64,000 bases of DNA from Cryptosporangium aurantiacum (lineage in GTDB: Bacteria; Actinomycetota; Actinomycetes; Mycobacteriales; Cryptosporangiaceae), in NCBI RefSeq assembly GCF_900143005.1, contig NZ_FRCS01000013.1, forward strand, positions 164,935 to 228,934, written 5' to 3'. How positions within the stretch are numbered: the stretch's first letter is position 1; every line of letters starts with the position of its first letter. The notes below the pieces were generated by a model. It made no database searches. It was not told where the DNA came from and worked only from the letters and a program-made list of their open reading frames with translations. A program made the translations under genes and the position numbers. Positions 48,925 through 55,844 of the stretch are shown in pieces.

Positions 48925-49479
48925 ATGCGCGCCATCCAGGACATCCCGCTGCGGACGATCACCGGTGACGACACCACGCTCGCGGCGTTCTCCGGCCAGG
49001 TGCTCCTGGTCGTGAACGTCGCCTCCAAGTGCGGACTCACCCCGCAGTACGAGGCGTTGGAGAGCATCCACGAGCGCTACCGCGACCAGGGATTCTCCGT
49101 CCTCGGGTTCCCGGCCAACGACTTCGCGGGCCAGGAACCCGGCACCGACGAGGAGATCGTCGAGTTCTGCCGGTCCACCTTCGACGTGCAGTTCCCGCTG
49201 TTCTCCAAGATCGCGGTGACCGGCGCCGACCGCCACCCGCTCTACGACGAGCTGACCTCGGCGATCCCGCACGCCGAGGGGTCGCCGGAGAAGCACCGGG
49301 AGAAGCTGCGCGGGTACGGCCTTCCGGTGACCGAGGACCCGGAGATCCTCTGGAACTTCGAGAAGTTCCTCGTCGCGCGCTCCGGCGAGGTCGTGGGCCG
49401 CTACTCCCCGACCGTCACCCCGGACGACAGCCTGCTCACCGGCGCGATCGAGCGCGAGCTGGGCCGGGACAAGCCTTAG
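48925..49479 (+). CDS. Glutathione peroxidase-family thiol peroxidase, copy 1
   Basis: The product has 184 residues. ATG 48925 follows GGAGG by 10 bases. VNVASKCGLTPQY carries the peroxidatic Cys in place of selenocysteine; VLGFPANDFAGQEPGTDEEI with the catalytic Gln, and ILWNFEKFLVARSGEVVGRY with Trp-Asn, complete the tetrad. The usual resolving-Cys position (FPCNQF in copy 2) is Ala here (FPANDF), so the regeneration mechanism may differ. Bacterial Cys-type GPx enzymes normally use thioredoxin. It converges with a paralogue and shares stop-codon bases with it. Confidence 0.93.
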   Translation: MRAIQDIPLRTITGDDTTLAAFSGQVLLVVNVASKCGLTPQYEALESIHERYRDQGFSVLGFPANDFAGQEPGTDEEIVEFCRSTFDVQFPLFSKIAVTGADRHPLYDELTSAIPHAEGSPEKHREKLRGYGLPVTEDPEILWNFEKFLVARSGEVVGRYSPTVTPDDSLLTGAIERELGRDKP

Positions 49480-49961
49480 GCGAGCTGGGCCTCGATCGCG
49501 CTGACGACCTCGGGCGCCTCCGGCTCGGTGCGGGGGCGGAAGCGTCCGACGATCGCGCCGTCCTTGGCGACGAGGAACTTCTCGAAGTTCCACTGGACGT
49601 CGCCCGCCGCGCCCTCGGCGTCCGGCACCGCGGTCAGCTCGGCGTAGACCGGGTGCCGATTCTCGCCGTTGACCTCGATCTTCTCGAACAGCGGAAACGT
49701 CACACCGTAGGTGGTGGAGCAGAACTCCTGGATCTCGTCGGCCGTTCCCGGCTCCTGGCCGTAGAACTGGTTGCAGGGGAAGCCGAGCACGGTGAAGCCC
49801 TTGCCCGCGTACTTCTTCTGCAGCCGCTCGAGGCCCTCGTACTGGGGCGTGAGCCCACATTTGGACGCCACGTTGACCAGGAGCAGCGTCTGACCGGCGT
49901 AGTCCCCGAGGCTGGCCGGCTCACCGGAGAGCGTGCGCAGCGGGATGTCGTAGATCGCCAT
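49476..49961 (-). CDS. Glutathione peroxidase-family thiol peroxidase, copy 2
   Basis: The product has 161 residues. MAIYDIPLRTLSGEPASLGD, VNVASKCGLTPQYEGLERLQ, VLGFPCNQFYGQEPGTADEI, and VQWNFEKFLVAKDGAIVGRF. It keeps Cys in FPCNQF, unlike copy 1. It is shorter than copy 1, which has an insertion (IPHAEGSPEKHREKLRGYG) before WNFEKF. Its TAA stop (bases 49476-49478) interlocks with the TAG of copy 1 (49477-49479) on the other strand. A start at 49961 is supported by alignment with copy 1. Confidence 0.95.
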   Translation of the reverse strand: MAIYDIPLRTLSGEPASLGDYAGQTLLLVNVASKCGLTPQYEGLERLQKKYAGKGFTVLGFPCNQFYGQEPGTADEIQEFCSTTYGVTFPLFEKIEVNGENRHPVYAELTAVPDAEGAAGDVQWNFEKFLVAKDGAIVGRFRPRTEPEAPEVVSAIEAQLA

Positions 49962-50204
49962 TTCCGGAGACTAGCTCCGGTTGTTTCGCCGGGGTAACCG
50001 GGGACGACTGTGACCCGGAGCACGCAGGACGCGCGCAGGGCCCCGGACACTCACGGCGCCGGGCATGCGCGTAGCTCCGGGCCGAGGTATGCGCTCATGC
50101 ACGGATGCATCGTCCGGCGACGTACGGCCGGGCAATCATCGGCCTACCGCCTGGGCACCGGCCGGAGCCGCCCGGGAGCAGACCGGTGAGCCCGAGGGAG
50201 GCCC

Positions 50205-50453
50205 ATGAGCCAGTCGATGCCGTTCCCGCGTCCGAGGGGCCGGTCCGAGGACGCGTTCGCATCCGAACGCGGCGAGACGCCCGGCGAGCTGCCGAAGCGG
50301 ATTCCCGGCGCCGCGCTGCACGGCGTGCCGGGGGCCCGGCACGCCGCTCCGGTGGAACAACCGCGGCTGGACTGGCGGCCGTATCCGCCCCGCCGGCCCC
50401 GGAGCCTCGTGTCCCGGGTGGTCGCCGCGCTCCGCGCCCGCCTCCGGCTGTGA
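50205..50453 (+). CDS. Small basic hypothetical protein
   Basis: The product has 82 residues. ATG 50205 follows GAGGGAGG at 3 bases. The composition is rich in Pro, Arg and Ala, with a C-terminal SLVSRVVAALRARLRL that could form an amphipathic helix. No motif or family is recognised. Codon third positions are strongly G/C, favouring a real gene over the antisense frame. It converges with the hybrid kinase gene with 6 bp between stops. Confidence 0.5.
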   Translation: MSQSMPFPRPRGRSEDAFASERGETPGELPKRIPGAALHGVPGARHAAPVEQPRLDWRPYPPRRPRSLVSRVVAALRARLRL

Positions 50454-50459
50454 CGACGG

Positions 50460-52733
50460 TCAGACCGGTAGGCGGAGCACGTCCTCGATCGCGGACAGCA
50501 GGTCACGACGGTTGAACGGCTTCTCGATCAGCGTCACCTCGGGGTCGATCGTGCCCTTCGAGGTGAGCAGCCGCTGCGCGAACCCGGACATGTACAGCAC
50601 CTGCACCGTCGGGTGGAGCGACCGCACCTGGTCGGCGACCTCGCGGCCGGACAGGCCGGGCATCGTGATGTCGGTGAGCAGGAGGTCGAGCTGGCCCCGG
50701 TACGACGAAGCGATCTCGATCGCCTCGGCACCGGAGGCCGCGGAGAGCACCGTGTACCCGACCCGCACGAGGATCGTCTCGATCGAGGCCCGTAGCTCGC
50801 GCTCGTCGTCGACCAGCAGGATCGTGCCGTACCCGGGGCGGCCCGACGCGTCGGAGTCGGCGGTGTCCGGCTCGTCGGCGACGCCCAGCGCTACCTCGTC
50901 GGCCGACGGCAGCAGGATCGTCACGGTCGTGCCGACGCCGGGCGTGGAGTCCAGCCCCACCGCTCCACCGGCCTGGGCGATGATCCCGTACACCGACGCC
51001 AGCCCGAGCCCGGTGCCCTGCCCCTCGGCCTTCGTGCTGAAGAACGGTTCGAACGCCCGCTCAGCCACCTCGGGCGTCATCCCGGTGCCGGTGTCGGTGA
51101 CCCGCAGGCGCACGTACTGGCCGCGTTCGAGCCCGTGCTGTGCGGCCTCCACCGGTCCGAGCACGGTGTGGTCGACGTGCACCGAGAGCGAGCCGCCCGC
51201 AGGCATCGCGTCCCTGGCGTTCACCGCGAGGTTGACCAGCACCTGCTCGATCCGGCCCGCGTCGGCGGTCACCGCGGCGGGACGCGCCGACTGGGCGGCG
51301 CTCAGGACGACGTCCGCACCCAGCGTGCCGGTGAGCATGCGCTGCACGTCGCGCACCACGTCGTTGAGGTCGAAGACCTCGGGGCGGACGATCTCCCGCC
51401 TGCCGAACGCGAGCAGTTGACGGGTCAGCCGGGCACCTCGTTCGGACGCCGCCAGGACCTGCGCGACCGCTTCGCGGGCGCCGTCGAGCGCTCCCGCCGC
51501 GGCTTCCTCCAGGTCTTCCTCGAGGATCGACGCGTGGGTGCTGATGATCGCCAGCACGTTGTTGAAGTCGTGCGCGACGCCCCCGGCGAGCTGGCCGAGG
51601 CTGTCCAGCCGCTGCGAGCGCTGTAGTTCGTTCTCCAGACGCCGGTGCTCGACCTCCTGCTCCAGCCGGGCGGAGATGTCGTGCACGGTGGCGGCGATCA
51701 GCAGCCCTTCGTCGGTCTGGATCGAGGCCAGCGAGATCTCCGCGGGAAAGCGCGAACCGTCGGCACGACGGGCCGAGAGCTGGAGCCCCTCCCCCATCCG
51801 GCGCATCCGCGGGTCGGTGGCGTAGATCGCCCGGTGTTCGGCGTGCCGGTCCCGGAACTCCTCCGGCAGCAGAATCTCCACCGGCTGACCCTGCAGCTGC
51901 TCGGCGCTGTAGCCGAACAGGTGCTGGGCCTGGGCGTTGACCAGCTGGATCACGCCGCCGCCGTCGACGCCGATGATCGCCAGCGACGTCGCGTCGAGCA
52001 GCCAGCGGAATTTCGCTTCGTCGCGGTGGCGGGCGGTGACGTCACGCGAGACCCGGGCGGCGCCGACGATCCGGCCGGCGGCGTCGGTCACCGGCGACAC
52101 CGAGAGCTCCACCATCATCCGGTGGCCGTACCGGTGGAGGCGCTGCGCCTCGTAGATCTCGACGCTCTCGCCGTGGGAGATCCGCCGGAGGATCTCCTCC
52201 TCCTCGCTCCGGCTCTCCGCCGGGTAGAGGTCGGCCATCCGGCGGCCGAGCATCTCCTCCTCGGTGTAGCCGTAGAGGTGTTCGGCGGCGGCGTTCCACG
52301 AGGTCACCCGGCCGTCCAGCGACTCGCCGATGATCGCGTCGCGGGCCGAGCGGACGATGCCGACCAACCAGCTCTGGGCCGCGCCGTAACCCTCGGTCAT
52401 CCGGATGCCCAGCGCGGTCAGCCCGCCGGAGGCGCCGATGATCGCGCCGCAGGTCACGGTGGCTGCGAAAACGCTCCCGTCCGGCCGCTGGAACGGCGTA
52501 CTCGCCACGGTGCCCGGCTCGGCATGGAGCAGGCCGTCCGCCGAGTGCGCCTGGTCGGGCGGCGCGAGCAGGTCGGCCAGCGGACGACCGAGCAGGTCGT
52601 CCGCCGGGAGCCCGAACAGCTCGGCCGCGGTCGTATCAGCGAGGGCGACCCGGCCGTCCGCGTCGAGCGCGAGCAGCGCCGCCGGACGGTGCTCGTCGGC
52701 CCACAGCGGCGCGGTGAACGACAGCGTTCCCAT
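50460..52733 (-). CDS. PAS-rich hybrid sensor histidine kinase/response regulator
   Basis: The product is 757 residues, cytosolic, with no membrane segment. Three PAS domains lie in order (about 15-120; 125-245 with SWNAAAEHLYGYTEEEMLGR; 250-370 with LVNAQAQHLFGYSAEQLQGQ), then HisKA with LGQLAGGVAHDFNNVLAIIS (phospho-His), HATPase with NLAVNARDAMP, DTGTGMTPE and FSTKAEGQGTGLGLASVYG, and a C-terminal receiver with ILLVDDEREL, phospho-Asp in LLLTDITMPG, SGFAQ and EKPFNRRDLL. This architecture phosphorylates in cis and then needs an Hpt protein or partner, none of which is nearby. The PAS ligands are unknown. Confidence 0.93.
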   Translation of the reverse strand: MGTLSFTAPLWADEHRPAALLALDADGRVALADTTAAELFGLPADDLLGRPLADLLAPPDQAHSADGLLHAEPGTVASTPFQRPDGSVFAATVTCGAIIGASGGLTALGIRMTEGYGAAQSWLVGIVRSARDAIIGESLDGRVTSWNAAAEHLYGYTEEEMLGRRMADLYPAESRSEEEEILRRISHGESVEIYEAQRLHRYGHRMMVELSVSPVTDAAGRIVGAARVSRDVTARHRDEAKFRWLLDATSLAIIGVDGGGVIQLVNAQAQHLFGYSAEQLQGQPVEILLPEEFRDRHAEHRAIYATDPRMRRMGEGLQLSARRADGSRFPAEISLASIQTDEGLLIAATVHDISARLEQEVEHRRLENELQRSQRLDSLGQLAGGVAHDFNNVLAIISTHASILEEDLEEAAAGALDGAREAVAQVLAASERGARLTRQLLAFGRREIVRPEVFDLNDVVRDVQRMLTGTLGADVVLSAAQSARPAAVTADAGRIEQVLVNLAVNARDAMPAGGSLSVHVDHTVLGPVEAAQHGLERGQYVRLRVTDTGTGMTPEVAERAFEPFFSTKAEGQGTGLGLASVYGIIAQAGGAVGLDSTPGVGTTVTILLPSADEVALGVADEPDTADSDASGRPGYGTILLVDDERELRASIETILVRVGYTVLSAASGAEAIEIASSYRGQLDLLLTDITMPGLSGREVADQVRSLHPTVQVLYMSGFAQRLLTSKGTIDPEVTLIEKPFNRRDLLSAIEDVLRLPV

Positions 52734-52765
52734 TCACCCCATATTGCACCACTAAAGGTTGAATG

Positions 52766-53818
52766 TCAGACGAGGGGATCCGAGAACGGCTGCGTCGACT
52801 CCGGGTACGCGGCGATCTCCGCGGCGACGTTGGCCTTGTCCACCAGCCAGCTCTGGGTGGTCAGGCGGGGCTTGACGGACTTCCCATCGGCGACCTCGCG
52901 GCACGCCCGGACCACGACCTCGCCGACCGAGGACGGATACGTGGCGACGGTGGCGGTCAGCTCGCCGGACTGCACCGACCGGAGGCCCTGTTCGGTGCCG
53001 CCGACCGAGATCACCTTGATCGTGCCGGTCTTCCCGAGCGACGCGATCGCCTTGGCGGCGGCGCGACCGAGCGTGTCGCTGGGCGCGAAGATCCCGCGCA
53101 GGTTGGGGACCGCGTTGATCGTGTCGGTCACGACCCGCACCGCGGTCGAGTAGTCGCCGCCGGTGGACCGGGACATCGAGGCGGTGAGCGTCCCCTCGAC
53201 GGCTTCCTTGAACCCGACGCGCTGCTGCGCGGCGTTCGGGTCGCTGTCGCTGCCCACCACCATGACGACCGCGCTGTCACGCGGGACGGAGGTGAGCATC
53301 TTGCGCGCGGCCTGGTGACCGATCTCGATGTCGGACGGCCCGATGAACGACGCGATCGGCACCTCGGCGTTCTTCGCCGCGGTCTCGTCCAGACGCAGGC
53401 CGACGTTGAAGATCGGGACGCCCTTCTTCGCGAACGCGGCGAGCGGCTCGACCAGCGCCTTCGAGTCGACCGGGGCGATCGCGAAGCAGCCCAGCTGCTC
53501 CGGCGCGAACGCTTCGACCTTGCTGATCTGCGCCGCCGCGTCGAGCCCGTCGTCCGAGGCGTCGGCGGAGACCTCGATCCCGCTGGAGGGGCCCTGGTCG
53601 ACGGCGGCGCCGCGTAAGGCGTCCCAGGTGTCGGTGGTCGAGTCGGGCAGGACGAGCCCGAGGCGGGTGCCCTCTGCGGCACCGGTTGCGGCCTCGGAGT
53701 CCTCCGAGGCCAGACAGCCGGACGTCGTCAGCGCGACGAGCGCGCACGCGACGACGGCCGCGGCAGTGCGGCCCGGTCTCCGACGAAAGGGCTGGACGCG
53801 ATGTGTGACGACTCTCAC
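52766..53818 (-). CDS. Sugar-type ABC substrate-binding lipoprotein (Peripla_BP_4), orphan
   Basis: The product has about 350 residues. GTG 53818 begins a signal peptide with RRRPGRTAAAVVACALVALT and lipobox TTSGC. The mature part has LGLVLPDSTTDTWDALRGAA, a first-strand D..F/W-type sugar-binding opening, CFAIAPVDSKALVEPLAAFA KKGVPIFNVG, VVMVVGSDSDPNAAQQRVGF KEA, and LRGIFAPSDTLGRAAAKAIA, as in RbsB-like proteins. No permease or ATPase gene is adjacent, so it may serve a remote transporter or sense a ligand for the hybrid kinase downstream (32 bp). That link is an inference from position. Confidence 0.88.
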   Translation of the reverse strand: MRVVTHRVQPFRRRPGRTAAAVVACALVALTTSGCLASEDSEAATGAAEGTRLGLVLPDSTTDTWDALRGAAVDQGPSSGIEVSADASDDGLDAAAQISKVEAFAPEQLGCFAIAPVDSKALVEPLAAFAKKGVPIFNVGLRLDETAAKNAEVPIASFIGPSDIEIGHQAARKMLTSVPRDSAVVMVVGSDSDPNAAQQRVGFKEAVEGTLTASMSRSTGGDYSTAVRVVTDTINAVPNLRGIFAPSDTLGRAAAKAIASLGKTGTIKVISVGGTEQGLRSVQSGELTATVATYPSSVGEVVVRACREVADGKSVKPRLTTQSWLVDKANVAAEIAAYPESTQPFSDPLV

Positions 53819-53960
53819 GGTGAACGAACCTAGCAGCTCCAAACGCAGTTCACCCCACCCTCCTCTGCCGCATCAACCGAAGTCAGCGAGGTCACAGGGC
53901 GACGGTTTCCCCCTAAACAACGCGCAAGCGGCCCAAGTCGTCGGGGTTTCGTTCACCGAA

Positions 53961-53974
53961 TTGTCATTTGACAA
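53961..53974. promoter_or_regulatory. Inverted repeat TTGTCA-TT-TGACAA
   Basis: A 6-bp-arm inverted repeat lies in the gap between the divergent binding protein and exporter genes. Its right half supplies a perfect -35 TTGACA (53968-53973) for the plus strand, followed after 18 bases by TAATCG (53992-53997), so a regulator bound here would block the promoter. Confidence 0.4.
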
Positions 53975-54008
53975 CGTCCACTGGCAAGGAGTAATCGGAC
54001 GCTTTTCG

Positions 54009-54026
54009 TCCGACCGTCCGGTCGGA
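54009..54026. promoter_or_regulatory. Inverted repeat TCCGACCG-TC-CGGTCGGA
   Basis: A perfect 8-bp-arm inverted repeat with a 2-base centre lies 57 bp before the exporter start and just past the candidate -10, the usual place for a TetR-type operator of a DHA2 efflux gene. No regulator gene is adjacent. Confidence 0.45.
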
Positions 54027-54082
54027 TTGTCGGGTACCGTCGCCGCCGTCCGTGAGGTTGCGAAGGTCTCGAGGTGGATGCA

Positions 54083-55660
54083 GTGGGCAGTGGCGTCCGG
54101 ATGGGGACCGCATCCGCGCGATGGGTCCTGCTGGCGACCGTGCTCGGGTCGAGCCTCGTCATGCTCGACAGCACGGTCGTGAACGTGGCGCTGGAGCGGA
54201 TCGGCCGCGACCTCGACGCCGACTTCGCCGGCCTGCAGTGGATCGTCAACGCGTACACGCTCGCGCTCGCCGCGCTGATCCTGCTCGGCGGCGCGCTCGG
54301 CGACCGGTTCGGGCGGCGGCGGGTGTTCCTCGTCGGGGTCGTCTGGTTCGCGGTCGCGTCGCTGCTGTGTGCGGTGGCGCCGTCGCCGGCGATGCTCGCC
54401 TGGGCCCGCGCGTTGCAGGGCGTCGGTGGTGCGCTGCTCACACCGGGCAGCCTCGCGATGATCGCGGCGACGTTCGATCCGGCCGACCGGTCCCGGGCGG
54501 TCGGTACCTGGTCGGCGTTCGGCGGGGTCGCCGGGGCCATCGGACCGTTCGTCGGCGGGTGGCTGGTCGAATGGGACTGGCGGATCGTGTTCCTGCTGAA
54601 CCTGCCGCTCGCGCTGGTGATCGTCGTCGTCACCCGGTTCCACGTCCCGGAGTCGCGCGACCCGGATCCCGCAACCGGGTTCGACATCGGGGGCACGGTC
54701 GTCGGCGCGGCCGGGCTGGGGCTGCTCACGTACGGGCTGATCGAGGCCGGGGGCTCCGCGGTCGCCGGCGCGGTGCCTGCCGTCGCCGGAATTCTGCTGC
54801 TCGGGGTGTTCCTGCTGGTGGAGCGCCGGTCGGCGCATCCGCTGGTGCCGCTCGACCTGTTCGCGAACCGGACGTTCACCGCAGTCAACGGCGTGACGTT
54901 CGCGGTCTACTCCGCGCTCGGCGTGTTCTTCTTCCTGCTCGTCCTGCAGCTGCAGGTGGTGGCCGGGTACTCGCCGCTCGCGGCCGGAACCGCGCTGCTG
55001 CCGGTGACCGCCGTGATGCTGCTGCTCTCGTCGCGCGCCGGGGCGCTGGCCGACAAAATCGGGCCGCGCCTTCCGCTGACGCTCGGCCCGCTGGTGGCCG
55101 CCGGCGGGCTCCTGCTGGCCACCCGGATCGGCGCGGACGCCTCTTACCTGGGCACCGTGCTGCCCGCTCTGCTCGTCTTCGGGCTGGGGCTCTCGCTGAC
55201 CGTCGCGCCGCTCACCGCCACCGTGCTGGCCTCGGCGGAATCCCGGCACGCCGGGATCGCGTCCGGCGTCAACAACGCGGTCGCTCGCGCTGCCGGGTTG
55301 CTCGCGGTGGCCGTGGTGCCGGTGGTGGCGGGGCTGACCGGCCAGGCGTACGCGGATGCGTCGCGGATGGCGGAGAGCTTCCGGATCGCGATGCTGATCT
55401 GTGCGGGGTTGCTCGCCGTTGGCGGCGTCCTGTCCTGGGCCTCGATCCGGACGCCGTCCGCGGCGCCATCGGCGGCGCGGCCACCGGCGCCGTCCGCAGC
55501 CGCGCCGTCCGCAGCCGCGCCGTCCGCGGCGGCGGGCGGGCCGTCCGGGGCGCTACCGGCGACGGTGGATCTTGCGAAGTGCCTGCACTGTGGGGTGGCC
55601 GCGCCGCAGCTTCACCCCGACCCTGCCGTGCACGCGGGCTCCGCGAACTCCACGCCCTGA
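54083..55660 (+). CDS. DHA2-family drug/H+ antiporter (EmrB/QacA-like MFS)
   Basis: The product has about 525 residues with 14 predicted membrane segments. LDSTVVNVALERIGRDL is the DHA2 motif D1 in helix 1, GGALGDRFGRRRVFLVG is motif A, and ALQGVGGALLTPGSLAMIAA the conserved helix 4 region with motif C in TWSAFGGVAGAIGPFVGG. GTG 54083 has GAGG 8 bases upstream; ATG 54101 is possible. After the last helix the chain carries Ala/Pro/Ser repeats (15-bp DNA repeats at 55488-55530) and then an unusual end with CLHCG. The substrate is unknown. Two hairpin terminators follow. Confidence 0.9.
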   Translation: MGSGVRMGTASARWVLLATVLGSSLVMLDSTVVNVALERIGRDLDADFAGLQWIVNAYTLALAALILLGGALGDRFGRRRVFLVGVVWFAVASLLCAVAPSPAMLAWARALQGVGGALLTPGSLAMIAATFDPADRSRAVGTWSAFGGVAGAIGPFVGGWLVEWDWRIVFLLNLPLALVIVVVTRFHVPESRDPDPATGFDIGGTVVGAAGLGLLTYGLIEAGGSAVAGAVPAVAGILLLGVFLLVERRSAHPLVPLDLFANRTFTAVNGVTFAVYSALGVFFFLLVLQLQVVAGYSPLAAGTALLPVTAVMLLLSSRAGALADKIGPRLPLTLGPLVAAGGLLLATRIGADASYLGTVLPALLVFGLGLSLTVAPLTATVLASAESRHAGIASGVNNAVARAAGLLAVAVVPVVAGLTGQAYADASRMAESFRIAMLICAGLLAVGGVLSWASIRTPSAAPSAARPPAPSAAAPSAAAPSAAAGGPSGALPATVDLAKCLHCGVAAPQLHPDPAVHAGSANSTP

Positions 55661-55719
55661 CGTTCTCGCCGGGGCGCCGCGCAGGCGCCCCCTGGCCTCG
55701 GCCCGGAACGACGCGGCCG

Positions 55720-55741
55720 AGGGCTCGCTCTGACGAGCCCT
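55720..55741. terminator. Hairpin after the exporter gene
   Basis: AGGGCTCG (55720-55727) pairs with CGAGCCCT (55734-55741), with a 6-base loop, followed by TCG. It lies 60 bp past the exporter stop. Confidence 0.6.
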
Positions 55742-55799
55742 TCGCCGCATCGTTCGACCGCGCGGCGGGCCGCCCCGCGCTGCCTCCGAAACCACGAAC

Positions 55800-55831
55800 G
55801 GGGCGTGGGCGGTGTCCACCGCTCACGCCCC
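55800..55831. terminator. Bidirectional hairpin terminator before the tex stop
   Basis: GGGGCGTGGGCGGTG (55800-55814) pairs with CACCGCTCACGCCCC (55817-55831) at 14 of 15 positions around two bases. It is the downstream terminator of tex and can also stop plus-strand read-through. Confidence 0.75.
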
Positions 55832-55844
55832 GCCGCTGCGTCAC

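Noticed and set aside
48925..49479. Selenocysteine glutathione peroxidase
   Set aside because: The active-site codon is a normal Cys codon (TGC) and no in-frame TGA or SECIS-like element was seen.
50136..50360. 74-codon minus-strand ORF overlapping the small basic protein gene
   Set aside because: The plus-strand ORF has a ribosome site and a better codon pattern; the antisense frame has neither.
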